Below, one piece after another: positions 26,354 through 34,626 of a stretch of 64,000 nucleotides of DNA. The stretch lies in NCBI GenBank assembly GCA_028820655.1, contig JAPPIK010000025.1, positions 62,001-126,000 on the forward strand, given 5' to 3'. A model generated the notes under the pieces. The model was not told the DNA's origin and ran no database searches. It saw only the letters and a list, made by a program, of their open reading frames with translations. This DNA comes from Candidatus Poribacteria bacterium (lineage in GTDB: Bacteria; Poribacteria; WGA-4E; JAJDTR01). The number at the start of each line of letters is the position of its first letter. The stretch's first letter is position 1. The translations under genes were made by a program, and so were the position numbers.

Positions 26354-27228
26354 TTTCAACAGATCGCACTCGAAAGCTATTAATACGACAGAAATTGGGC
26401 GACGGTGTATTCCAAGTCGTCGCAGTGGTTGGCATAGTGATCGCGCTTGCTACACTTGCAGCCCTGATTATTGATGCCCTCGTTGATGGGCTGCCGCGGA
26501 TTGACTGGAAATTCTTGACAAGCTTTCCTTCCCGGAAACCCGCGGAAGCCGGTATTTTCTCCGCTCTCGTAGGTAGTGTATACTTGATTGCCCTGACTGC
26601 GGTGGTCGCCGTACCGATAGGAGTGGCGGCTGCAGTGTATCTTGAAGAATATACAAATCAGTCGAGCCGGTTGAGTCGCATCATTGAGGTAAACGTAGCA
26701 AATTTAGCCGGCGTGCCGTCGATCATTTATGGGCTCTTGGGTTTGGAACTGTTCGTTCGTGCAATGCGATTGGACAGAAGTCTTCTAGCGGGCGCGTTGA
26801 CATTGGCGCTACTCGTTCTTCCAATCGTTATTATCGCGTCTCGTGAGGCTATTCGAGCGGTTCCCAGTACGATCCGGGAGGCCGCCTATGCACTTGGGGC
26901 TACACAATGGGAAACGACAAGGGATCATGTGCTGCCATTGGCGTTTCCAGGTATTCTAACGGGCATAATCCTAGCAGTCTCTCGCGCCATCGGAGAAACC
27001 GCCCCATTGATTACGATTGGTGCATTGACATACGTGGCATTTGTACCTGATGGATTACTTTCTCCGTTTACTGCATTGCCGATCCAAATCTTCAATTGGG
27101 TGTCTCGTCCACAACACGGGTTTCACATCAATGCTGCGGCGGGTATCGTTGTTCTTCTGGCAGTAACACTTCTCTTGAACGCACTTGCCATCTTCTTGCG
27201 AAACCGCTACCAAAAACAATATCAATAA
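26350..27228 (+). CDS. pstA: Phosphate ABC transporter permease
   Basis: 292 aa. PstA features are a first helix ([20 protein letters not shown]), [34 protein letters not shown] and the EAA loop [19 protein letters not shown], followed by [12 protein letters not shown]-like [17 protein letters not shown]. It dimerises with PstC. The ATGA overlap with pstC implies coupling, and the TAA is 7 nt before the pstB ATG. Confidence 0.94.
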   Translation: MISTDRTRKLLIRQKLGDGVFQVVAVVGIVIALATLAALIIDALVDGLPRIDWKFLTSFPSRKPAEAGIFSALVGSVYLIALTAVVAVPIGVAAAVYLEEYTNQSSRLSRIIEVNVANLAGVPSIIYGLLGLELFVRAMRLDRSLLAGALTLALLVLPIVIIASREAIRAVPSTIREAAYALGATQWETTRDHVLPLAFPGILTGIILAVSRAIGETAPLITIGALTYVAFVPDGLLSPFTALPIQIFNWVSRPQHGFHINAAAGIVVLLAVTLLLNALAIFLRNRYQKQYQ

Positions 27229-27235
27229 GGACAGC

Positions 27236-28015
27236 ATGAAGGAGCAGAAAAACAACAAAGCCGATGTGATTCTCAGTGTCCACGATCTCAACACTTGGTA
27301 TGGAGACGCGCAGGTTCTTTGTAATATGTCGTTTGACGTTGAACGGAACAGAGTAACTGCCTTGATTGGGCCTTCCGGTTGCGGGAAAAGCACACTAATT
27401 CGATGTTTCAACCGAATGAACGATTTTATCCCCTCTTTCAAATTAACAGGAAAGATTCTTTTAGAAGGCGAGGACCTTTACTCTACTACTATTGATCCGG
27501 TCGAGGTGCGTTTAAGACTCGGCATGGTTTTCCAGAAACAGAACCCGTTTCCTAAATCTATATATGATAACATCGCTTACGGTCCTAGGATTGCGGGGAT
27601 ACGCAACAGAGATCAACTTGACTCTATTGTTGAGGACAGTCTTCAGAAAGCCGCACTGTGGGACGAGGTTAAGGACAAGTTGAGAGATAACGCTTACGCA
27701 CTCTCTGGCGGACAGCAGCAACGGCTCTGCATCGCGAGAACATTGGCAATTGAGCCGGACGTGCTCCTTCTCGACGAACCATGTTCAGCGCTCGATCCAA
27801 TCGCCACTGCGAAGATAGAGGAACTGATATTAGAGTTAAAAGATAGTTACACCGTTTTAATTGTAACGCACAACATGCAACAAGCGGCGCGAGTTTCACA
27901 CTACACTGCATTTCTCTATCTTGGGGAACTCATCGAGTTCGGATTAACGGACAAGATTTTCACAAACCCCGGAGACCACCGTACCGAGGCCTATGTGACC
28001 GGTAAGTTTGGTTAA
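27236..28015 (+). CDS. pstB: Phosphate ABC transporter ATP-binding protein
   Basis: 259 aa from ATG 27236, chosen because AAGGAC precedes it and because it clears the pstA stop. Walker [10 protein letters not shown] is at 45-53, Q-loop VFQKQNPFP, signature [17 protein letters not shown], and Walker [14 protein letters not shown], then the H-loop VTHNMQQA. The [14 protein letters not shown] opening is typical of PstB. It energises phosphate import and, in many bacteria, passes the phosphate signal to PhoU and PhoR. Confidence 0.96.
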   Translation: MKEQKNNKADVILSVHDLNTWYGDAQVLCNMSFDVERNRVTALIGPSGCGKSTLIRCFNRMNDFIPSFKLTGKILLEGEDLYSTTIDPVEVRLRLGMVFQKQNPFPKSIYDNIAYGPRIAGIRNRDQLDSIVEDSLQKAALWDEVKDKLRDNAYALSGGQQQRLCIARTLAIEPDVLLLDEPCSALDPIATAKIEELILELKDSYTVLIVTHNMQQAARVSHYTAFLYLGELIEFGLTDKIFTNPGDHRTEAYVTGKFG

Positions 28016-28108
28016 CAGATTAGAGGGCGCACATAGATTCCTTCTTGTTCTTGCATCCTTGATAAACTTCATGTCGATTTAACCGGATTTAAGAGGAAGG
28101 GAACAAAA

Positions 28109-28759
28109 ATGCGACGTCATTTTGAGGTAGAACTGAAAGAAATTCAACAGGAATTACTTAGAATGGGTGGAATGGCGGAAAACATGCTTCGAGACGCTGT
28201 TGATTCCGTTTTGAACCGCGATGGCGAATTGGCATCGGTCGTAATTCAGAGCGACGATCAAGTGAACACTCTCGAGAACGAGATTGAGGAATCCTGCATC
28301 CGATTCATCGCTCGTCATCAGCCCGCGGCATCGGATCTCCGACTCTTAAGCATGGTATTCAAGATTAACCATGATGTCGAGCGGATGGCAGACAAAGCCG
28401 TAAATGTCGCCCAGCGCAGTCTTGAGTTACTGGAATATCCCCCCGTGAAACCCTTCATTGACTTGCCTCGTGTTGCAACAATCGTTCGCGACATGGCAAA
28501 AGACGCACTCGACGCTTTCGTAAATCGAGATGCAAACTTAGCCGAGGCAGTTCGAGAGCGCGATGAACAGGTGGATGAAATCTATAAACAAACTGTCCAA
28601 GAACTCCTGATCCGCCTTTCGGAGGATTCCGCACTCGTGCGTCCGGGAATCAGTATCCTATTGCTCTTTCGCCATTTGGAGCGAATCGGCGATTTAGCCT
28701 CGAACATTAGCGAGGAAGTATATTACTTGGTAAAAGGCGACGTTCTCCGGCACACGTAA
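28109..28759 (+). CDS. phoU: Phosphate signalling/transport regulator PhoU
   Basis: 216 aa, two repeated three-helix bundles. The family motif appears in each half (FIARHQPAASDLRLLSMVFKINHDVERMADKA and, second copy, LLLFRHLERIGDLASNISEEVYY). In other bacteria PhoU links the Pst transporter to the PhoR kinase and limits phosphate uptake. A ribosome site AAGAGGAAGGG precedes the ATG. It closes the pst operon 93 bases after pstB. The PhoB-like gene just after it, on the other strand, is broken. Confidence 0.94.
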   Translation: MRRHFEVELKEIQQELLRMGGMAENMLRDAVDSVLNRDGELASVVIQSDDQVNTLENEIEESCIRFIARHQPAASDLRLLSMVFKINHDVERMADKAVNVAQRSLELLEYPPVKPFIDLPRVATIVRDMAKDALDAFVNRDANLAEAVRERDEQVDEIYKQTVQELLIRLSEDSALVRPGISILLLFRHLERIGDLASNISEEVYYLVKGDVLRHT

Positions 28760-28864
28760 ATGACGGAACGACGCCTTTCCGACATTCTTTGGAAACAGAT
28801 ATAGCACACCTACCGCTACAAGGAGACAGACTGCCACATTGAGTCTTCGAAGACAAACCTTCCC

Positions 28865-29545
28865 TTACCCCGTAAATCTATATCCCACTCCGTGAACGGT
28901 CTCAATATTCTCTCCAAAGTGACCTAACTTGCGGCGCAAACGACTGACGCGCGTATCCACGTACGGTCAACCCCATAATATTCCTGTCCCCAAATCACGT
29001 CCATCAGCACACTTCTGGTGAACACATGGCTAGGCGCCTGCGCAAACAGCGTCAACATTTTGAACTCGGTAGCTGTAAGGTCAATTTCTCCCTCCGCGCC
29101 GCGAACCAAATAATTGTCAAGGTTTGTCGTCAGACCGTGCACTTCAATCTTATGCGAAGGTTCATTGGTTCGAGACGCAACGCGGCGCAACACGGCACAC
29201 ACGTAACACAACTTCGCGCAGGCTAAACGATTTCGCGATGTAGTCATCAATACCCAACTCTAGTCCGACAATTCGGTCAATTTCCTCACCTTTCGCCGTT
29301 AGCATGACTACGGGAATCGCCGCCGTTTGGGGATTGCGCTTGAGCAATCGACAAACCTCAAGCCCGTCTGTCTCCGGAAGCATTAAATCCAAGATGATTA
29401 GGTCGGGCACCCCCGCGGCGGCTTGCTGAAGCGCATCGGCGCCATCAAGCGCCGCGTGTACGTCAACACCCTCTTGTGCCAAGTTATACGTCAACAACTC
29501 TACAATGTTATGATCGTCTTCTACGATCAGAATCTTGGAGGTCAT
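28865..29545 (-). pseudogene. PhoB-like response regulator, frameshifted
   Basis: The receiver domain (MTSKILIVEDDHNIVELL, ILDLMLPETDGLEVCRLL, VVMLTAKGEE, GIDDYIAKSF) is intact up to about 29210, where the frame shifts. The winged-helix output part continues in another frame (IDLTATEFKMLTLFAQAP, VFTRSVLMDVIWGQEYYGVDRT). Near 28965 a second shift occurs: one G appears to be missing in CGTACGTGGAT. The third frame then gives VDTRVSRLRRKLG and ETVHGVGYRFTG before TAA. Two frame changes make a functional protein unlikely unless the sequence has base-call errors. It would have been the phosphate regulator next to phoU. Confidence 0.85.
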
Positions 29546-29795
29546 AGATTTTTTCGTTATTATGTCATATCGTGTCGTAATCGAGTATTGCGCAGGCGGT
29601 GAGTAATTCAACGTGCCGGCGATTTGTGAGGGCTCGCGCGTGAAGGGAAGTTTGACACGGGGAGTGCTGTATGACATGTTCAGATACGGAGAATTCCTAC
29701 ATTAATTATGCAATTTTTCGTGTAAATGTCGATCCTCATTTTACGTTGACACCGCTTTGCACGCTTGCTAGAATGCTCGAACCTCAGAACCCTTA

Positions 29796-30060
29796 GAACC
29801 TGTTTGAATAATCGCAGCAGAGACTTTTTTGGTCATTTGTAGTAAGTCTTTTCGGGCTATTAATGTCGTCTGTCACGTACCGGTGGGATCTCTATCGCAC
29901 TCGTTATCCACTCGCTTGATCCCCGCTGGGGCTTGGTGCACGGGGCTTTGGACGTTTCTATACACCTTCAAGATCTCTATCGCACTCACTATCCATTCGT
30001 TTGATCCCCTCTGGGGCTTTTAAAGGCCGGTGCTACAAAATGCACTTTTCAAACAGGCTC
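29796..30060. mobile_element. MITE, copy 1 (265 bp)
   Basis: Ends GAACCTGTTTGAATA at the left and TTTTCAAACAGGCTC at the right, an inverted repeat of about 15 bp with one or two mismatches. TTA flanks both sides (29793-29795 and 30061-30063) as a 3-bp target duplication. It holds no transposase. The inside carries two copies of a roughly 48-nt unit starting GATCTCTATCGCACTC and ending GGGGCTT (29887-29934 and 29972-30019). The ends and TTA duplication are like those of the IS5/IS1031 group, which may supply the transposase. Confidence 0.85.
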
Positions 30061-30140
30061 TTAATAGTGGGCTTCTGCAATGAATCATCCTCAGTATTTG
30101 AGCACAAACATGCTGTTCTATTCTTAATCTGGGATTATAC

Positions 30141-30902
30141 GTGAATCTCGCCCCGGTACTACGACAGGAAGATGAGTACAGCAACCTCCGCGCTACGATT
30201 GATCGACTTGATCCCGATGGCTTCCCGGAACTTGCGTGGATACATCGGGCATCCAAGCGCATAAAAAGCAAGAGGAAACGGCTCGGTATTTTCTCCGGAT
30301 CCTTCAATCCTCTTACCGTGGCGCATGTTAAAATGATAGAGGACTCGCAAGCACAATTCGGTCTCGAAGAGATTCTGCTATGCTTGGCCAAATCAAATGT
30401 GGATAAAAGTGTATTCGGTTTCTCTCTTGCGGACCGCCTCCTGATGCTTAAGATTTACGCGGTACAGAGGGACGATTTCTCAGTGGCAGCTTGCAGCCAT
30501 GGGCGTTTCGTAGACAAGCTCTCAGCCATCAAAACCACTTACCCGCCACGAACTTCATTCCATTTCATAACCGGTATTGATACCCTGATTCGACTCTTCG
30601 ATTCCAAATACTACACCGACATGCACGCTGAACTAAAATCCCTGTTCGATCAATGTGATTTTATCACTGCCAACCGGGAAGAATACAGCGCAGATACGAT
30701 TCGGCGATTTTTATCGACGCCGGAAGTCGGGCGCTACGCATGCAACATCAAGGTAATCGAACTTCCCACTGATTACGCCGCAATTTCCTCAACCGACATC
30801 CGTGAACAGCTCGAACGCGGAGCGCCTGTTGAAAACCTAGTGCCATCCGCAATCTTCGACTACATTAAATCAACAAGGGCAAGCTCTTCAAACGAAAACT
30901 GA
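30141..30902 (+). CDS. Nicotinate-nucleotide adenylyltransferase-like protein (NadD-like)
   Basis: 253 aa. After about 46 residues of unassigned N-terminal sequence comes the nucleotidyltransferase motif GIFSGSFNPLTVAHV, a variant of the GxFDPxHxGH signature, and near the C terminus ISSTDIREQL, the ISSTxIR motif of NadD and NMNAT enzymes. FITGIDTLIRLFDSKYY corresponds to the NadD GxD segment. It would make NAD or deamido-NAD from the mononucleotide and ATP. The start codon GTG 30141 has no obvious ribosome site and may lie elsewhere. It follows the MITE by 80 bases and precedes the glyoxalase gene by 24. Confidence 0.78.
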   Translation: MNLAPVLRQEDEYSNLRATIDRLDPDGFPELAWIHRASKRIKSKRKRLGIFSGSFNPLTVAHVKMIEDSQAQFGLEEILLCLAKSNVDKSVFGFSLADRLLMLKIYAVQRDDFSVAACSHGRFVDKLSAIKTTYPPRTSFHFITGIDTLIRLFDSKYYTDMHAELKSLFDQCDFITANREEYSADTIRRFLSTPEVGRYACNIKVIELPTDYAAISSTDIREQLERGAPVENLVPSAIFDYIKSTRASSSNEN

Positions 30903-30926
30903 AGCCGAATCACGTACAAGCGTGCA

Positions 30927-31361
30927 ATGATCAAAAACATCCATCATTTCAGTTTCGCTGTCAGTGACATGGACAAATCTCTAGGCTTTTACACAGAAAT
31001 GCTCGACGGGCAAGTACTCTCCGACGCTGTCATTCAGGAATCCGATGGTCATAGTGTAACCCGCATCCCAAATGCGAAACTTCGGATTGTCTTTCTAGAT
31101 TTGCACGGCTCCCTCATCGAACTCATTCAGTACCTCTCACCAATCGGAAAACCGTTGAGAACACGCACCTGCGACACGGGAAGCGCCCATATTGCCTTCG
31201 CCGTCGACAACATAGACGTCACTTACCATGACTTGCGGTGCAAGGGTGTGCGGTTCAAATCAGAACCGACAACAACTGGATCCGATCAGGGTACAATAGT
31301 GAAATGCGTCTATTTCCTCGATCCTGATGGAATCACCCTCGAATTGGTAGAACTAGGCTAG
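30927..31361 (+). CDS. Glyoxalase / VOC-family protein
   Basis: 144 aa, two beta-alpha-beta-beta-beta modules. The first reads IHHFSFAVSDMDKSLGFYTEML, with the metal-ligand His in the first strand. The second begins SAHIAFAVDNIDVTYHDL, and YFLDPDGITLELVEL carries the terminal Glu ligand. Members include glyoxalase I, methylmalonyl-CoA epimerase and dioxygenases. The pattern here is closest to generic lactoylglutathione-lyase-like proteins, so a precise substrate is not assigned. It is the second gene after the NadD-like gene. Confidence 0.82.
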   Translation: MIKNIHHFSFAVSDMDKSLGFYTEMLDGQVLSDAVIQESDGHSVTRIPNAKLRIVFLDLHGSLIELIQYLSPIGKPLRTRTCDTGSAHIAFAVDNIDVTYHDLRCKGVRFKSEPTTTGSDQGTIVKCVYFLDPDGITLELVELG

Positions 31362-31675
31362 AGGCCTAAGCATCCTTGTCGCCCGCTCCCTGAAGTGTGT
31401 GGAAGCCAAGACACCGCCACTCCTAGAGTCACACAAGTGCGGCTTTGACAACACACCCTCTCCCAGCGGAATCTAATCAAGATTCATTCTCCCAGCTCAA
31501 CCAATGCGCGAATTCCTAACGCATGAGTGATTTGGCATTTATCTTGCTCAAATCAGAGAACGCGCCTGTTTCTGCTGAAACCTAGTAGTTGATTTATCGT
31601 ATATCTTTCCAACACGAATTTACATTTTTAAGTCTCTTGGTATATTCATAAATTTTTGTGCGGGAGAATTATCCA
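31362..31675. other. Intergenic gap, nothing recognised
   Basis: 314 bases with no supported gene, hairpin or repeat. A GTGCGGGAGAATT just before 31676 serves as the ribosome site of the small membrane peptide. Confidence 0.4.
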
Positions 31676-31822
31676 ATGTTTAATGGAATCGAATTTGTCC
31701 TCGGAGTTGCCTGTTCAATTATGGGGATTGCCGGTGGTTACATTTTCTTAACGTCAATTTTCGCCGGGCTTCAGTTTATGTCGAAAAACCGGATGAAAAC
31801 AGAAGGTAGCGAAGACGATTGA
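31676..31822 (+). CDS. 48-aa single-span membrane peptide, OadG-like
   Basis: ATG 31676 is preceded by GGGAGAATTATCCA, a good ribosome site. The product is 48 residues: MFNGIEFVLGVACSIMGIAG and a hydrophobic stretch to about residue 34, then a charged tail (KNRMKTEGSEDD). One membrane helix with a cytoplasmic acidic end is expected. The spacing resembles the small gamma subunit (OadG) of sodium-pumping decarboxylases, but the match is weak and no alpha or beta subunit lies nearby; biotin-enzyme genes accB and accC are 15 kb away. It is followed by endonuclease V on the same strand. Confidence 0.55.
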   Translation: MFNGIEFVLGVACSIMGIAGGYIFLTSIFAGLQFMSKNRMKTEGSEDD

Positions 31823-31931
31823 CGCCTAATTTCGAAGATTTTGTCCCACCGTTGGGTCGCTCGATTCCTTCAATGTGTGTTCTCCAAATCTTTGAGAACG
31901 GTGGCTGACAAATTGCAATTTCAGCTCCCAA

Positions 31932-32609
31932 ATGCAGTACCGCCAACTTCACTCATGGGACGTTTCGCCAGAAGAAGCACGCAACATTCAAAACAGCCTT
32001 TGCCAGCTAGTCACACGCACTGACGAGTTTGGTCATGTTCAAACGGTCGCCGGAGTCGACCTCGGATTCAAGAAAAATCTCGCCCGTGCGTCGGTAGTGG
32101 TATTACGTTTTCCTGGATTAGAGTTCATTGACGGGGCAATCGTAGAAAGTTCTGTTCGGTTTCCTTATATTCCAGGTTTGTTGTCATTCCGTGAAATTCC
32201 CCCACTTCTCAAAGCATTTGACCAGTTGAAGACAGAACCGGATATTGTCATTGCCGACGGTCAAGGTCTTGCTCATCCGAGGCGCTTGGGGCTTGCCTGC
32301 CATTTGGGTTTAATCTTGGACAAACCCGTAATCGGCTGCGCGAAGTCGCGCTTATTGGGTGAACATGGAGAGCCCGACAGAGAAAAAGGCTCCTATGAAT
32401 ACCTGTTCGACAAAGGTGAAGTAATCGGAGCGGCAGTCCGCACGAGACGCGATACCAGCGTCATATACGTCTCGATCGGTCATCGGATCTCGCTGGAGTC
32501 GGCTATCGGACTAACACTTAGGTGTTGCAAGACATTTCGACTTCCTGAAACAACACGATACGCGCACAAAGCAGCCTCCGAGAAAATAGAAATACCGAAT
32601 CAGCACTGA
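31932..32609 (+). CDS. nfi: Endonuclease V
   Basis: 225 aa, the normal length. Catalytic acids are D43 in VAGVDLGF, E88 in the conserved YIPGLLSFREIP, and D109 in IVIADGQGLAHPRRLG, matching the T. maritima triad positions. The later IGCAKSRLLG and the RTRRDTSVIYVSIGHRISL region also fit. It nicks DNA next to deaminated bases such as inosine and starts repair. Start ATG 31932 is the first Met compatible with the family's N-terminal helix. It lies 109 bases after the small membrane peptide. Confidence 0.93.
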   Translation: MQYRQLHSWDVSPEEARNIQNSLCQLVTRTDEFGHVQTVAGVDLGFKKNLARASVVVLRFPGLEFIDGAIVESSVRFPYIPGLLSFREIPPLLKAFDQLKTEPDIVIADGQGLAHPRRLGLACHLGLILDKPVIGCAKSRLLGEHGEPDREKGSYEYLFDKGEVIGAAVRTRRDTSVIYVSIGHRISLESAIGLTLRCCKTFRLPETTRYAHKAASEKIEIPNQH

Positions 32610-32639
32610 GCTGAAAAAACTCCACATCATACGAGTTGG

Positions 32640-33824
32640 ATGCAGACCATGAGTTTTCTGTCCAAACGACTACATCGATTGCCGCCTTACATGTTTGGTA
32701 AACTCAAACAGTTAACGCATGAAAGACGGCGCCAAGGCATTGATGTGATAGATCTAGGCATGGGAAATCCGAATGAGCCAACCCCAAATCACATCATAGA
32801 CAAACTATGTGAGGCGGCGCGGGAGCCACGACACCACCGTTATTCGATTTCGCGGGGCATCTTCAACTTGCGGCGGGAAATCGCATGGCACTACGAACGA
32901 CGATTTGGAGTGGATATTGATCCTGAACACGAGGCAATTTCCGTAATTGGCACAAAAGAGGGGCTCTCCCATTTGGCTCTGGCATTGATAGACCAAGGAG
33001 ACCTTGCCCTTGTTCCAAATCCGACGTTTCCAATCCACATTTACAGTGTCGCGCTTGCCGGTGGAAGCGTGGTCAGTATCCCATTACGTGAAGAAAGCGA
33101 GTTCGTACCCAGTCTTGCCGAAATCGCGAGAGATATTTGGCCACGCCCCAAATTGCTCATCCTCAGCTTTCCTCACAACCCCACGGGTGCGGTGGTAGAC
33201 CAGTCGTTCTTTGATGAGATTGTCCACTTTGCAAAAAAACACGACATCGTCCTGATACACGATCTTGCATACGCCGACATCGTCTTTGATGGATACGAGG
33301 CGCCAAGTTTGCTGCAAGCGAAGGGTGCAAAGGATATCGGTGTCGAATTTTTTTCTCTATCGAAGTCCTACAATATGGCGGGTTGGCGGTGCGGATTTGC
33401 GGTTGGCAATCGCGAGATCATTGAGGCTCTAGCGCGTATCAAAGGGTACTACGACTACGGAATTTTCGCCCCAATTCAAGTGGCATCCATTATGGCTCTA
33501 AGGACCCCATCTGACATGGTAGAGGAAAATGCGGAGATTTATCGACGACGGCGAGACGTAATGGTGAACGGATTAAATCGAATTGGATGGAAAGTACAGA
33601 AGCCGAAAGCAACTATGTTTGTTTGGGCGCCGATTCCTGACCGCTATCGTCATCTGAGTTCAATGGAGTTCGCAATGAAACTGCTCGATGAAGCGGAAGT
33701 TTGCGTGTCGCCCGGGGCGGGATTCGGTCACAATGGCGAAGGTTATGTTCGAATTGCGCTAGTTGAGAATGAAAATCGCCTTCGTCAATCTGTGAGACAG
33801 ATTCGGCAGGCTCTTTTCAATTAG
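32640..33824 (+). CDS. Class I/II aminotransferase (AlaC / LL-DAP aminotransferase-like)
   Basis: 394 aa PLP enzyme, fold type I. Motifs are DLGMGNPNEPTP, IGTKEGLSHLALAL, PNPTFPIH, the SFPHNPTGAVV loop that holds the cofactor ring, and FFSLSKSYNMAGWRCGF with the Schiff-base lysine. The C-terminal arginine is in EGYVRIALVENENRL. AlaC-type glutamate-pyruvate aminotransferases and LL-diaminopimelate aminotransferases share this pattern; the choice between them cannot be made by eye. It follows nfi by 30 nt and may be in the same transcript. Confidence 0.88.
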   Translation: MQTMSFLSKRLHRLPPYMFGKLKQLTHERRRQGIDVIDLGMGNPNEPTPNHIIDKLCEAAREPRHHRYSISRGIFNLRREIAWHYERRFGVDIDPEHEAISVIGTKEGLSHLALALIDQGDLALVPNPTFPIHIYSVALAGGSVVSIPLREESEFVPSLAEIARDIWPRPKLLILSFPHNPTGAVVDQSFFDEIVHFAKKHDIVLIHDLAYADIVFDGYEAPSLLQAKGAKDIGVEFFSLSKSYNMAGWRCGFAVGNREIIEALARIKGYYDYGIFAPIQVASIMALRTPSDMVEENAEIYRRRRDVMVNGLNRIGWKVQKPKATMFVWAPIPDRYRHLSSMEFAMKLLDEAEVCVSPGAGFGHNGEGYVRIALVENENRLRQSVRQIRQALFN

Positions 33825-33879
33825 AGTTAGATGGCTTCCTAGTAATCATAAGCAAGTAACGCCGACACAATAGTTTCGA

Positions 33880-34626
33880 TTAATCCAACAAGGTCTCATC
33901 TACCTCCTGCCACAACTTTCGGTACGACTTCGCTGCCACTGAAGTTGGCGCGAACGCCTGGACCGGCTCCCTTTCAATCCCCATTCTTTCGATGTTCGAT
34001 AACGAAGGTATTGAATTGTGCAGAATGCCTTTGAATTCTCGCGAAATGGTTGCCATGAGTTCCTTGTGCATCTTTTTGCGCCTGTCAACCAATGAAAAAA
34101 AAGCGAAAATATTATCCTTGGCGTAATTCTTCTTTTTAAGAAACGTTAGCAACTGTAAATGCGATCGGACAGACAGGGTTGTCGGAATCACGGGCACGAG
34201 AAGGTAATCGGCCACATTGAAAATGTTCTCTGCCAAAAGGCTGATTGATGGCGGGCAATCCAGGACAATCAAGTTGTATTCGGGACGGAGTGGATCCAAA
34301 ATTCGATTTAACCGTCGTTTGCGTCGTTTTAGTTTATTAAACGTAGATGCAAGATTGCGATGTGTGAAATCCGCAGGTAGTATATCGAGGTTCTCATAAT
34401 CTGTGCCTTTTATGCTTCGTGCAATGTTTTTTCCTCCCTTGCGGAATCCCATCGCGTTTCTTTTCAGTTTGGGCTTGACCCGAAAGTAGAAGCTCGCCGC
34501 ACTCTGGGGGTCAAGATCGCAGACGAGCGTCTTCAGTCCCGCTTCTGCCGCCAAGAAAGACAGATTGACGGCTGCCGTCGTTTTTCCGACTCCTCCCTTA
34601 TTACTGTAAATACCCAGAATGTTCAT
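33880..34626 (-). CDS. ParA/Soj-like ATPase coupled to a CHAD protein
   Basis: 248 aa. The deviant Walker A motif is SNKGGVGKTTAAVNLSF, the A' motif CDLDPQSAASFYF, and Walker B LIVLDCPPSISLLAENI. These define the ParA/MinD group of ATPases that form dynamic surface or DNA-bound gradients. No parB gene or parS-like site accompanies it, so chromosome segregation is not the obvious role. Its ATG overlaps the stop of the upstream CHAD gene by four bases, implying coupled translation and joint function. Confidence 0.88.
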   Translation of the reverse strand: MNILGIYSNKGGVGKTTAAVNLSFLAAEAGLKTLVCDLDPQSAASFYFRVKPKLKRNAMGFRKGGKNIARSIKGTDYENLDILPADFTHRNLASTFNKLKRRKRRLNRILDPLRPEYNLIVLDCPPSISLLAENIFNVADYLLVPVIPTTLSVRSHLQLLTFLKKKNYAKDNIFAFFSLVDRRKKMHKELMATISREFKGILHNSIPSLSNIERMGIEREPVQAFAPTSVAAKSYRKLWQEVDETLLD

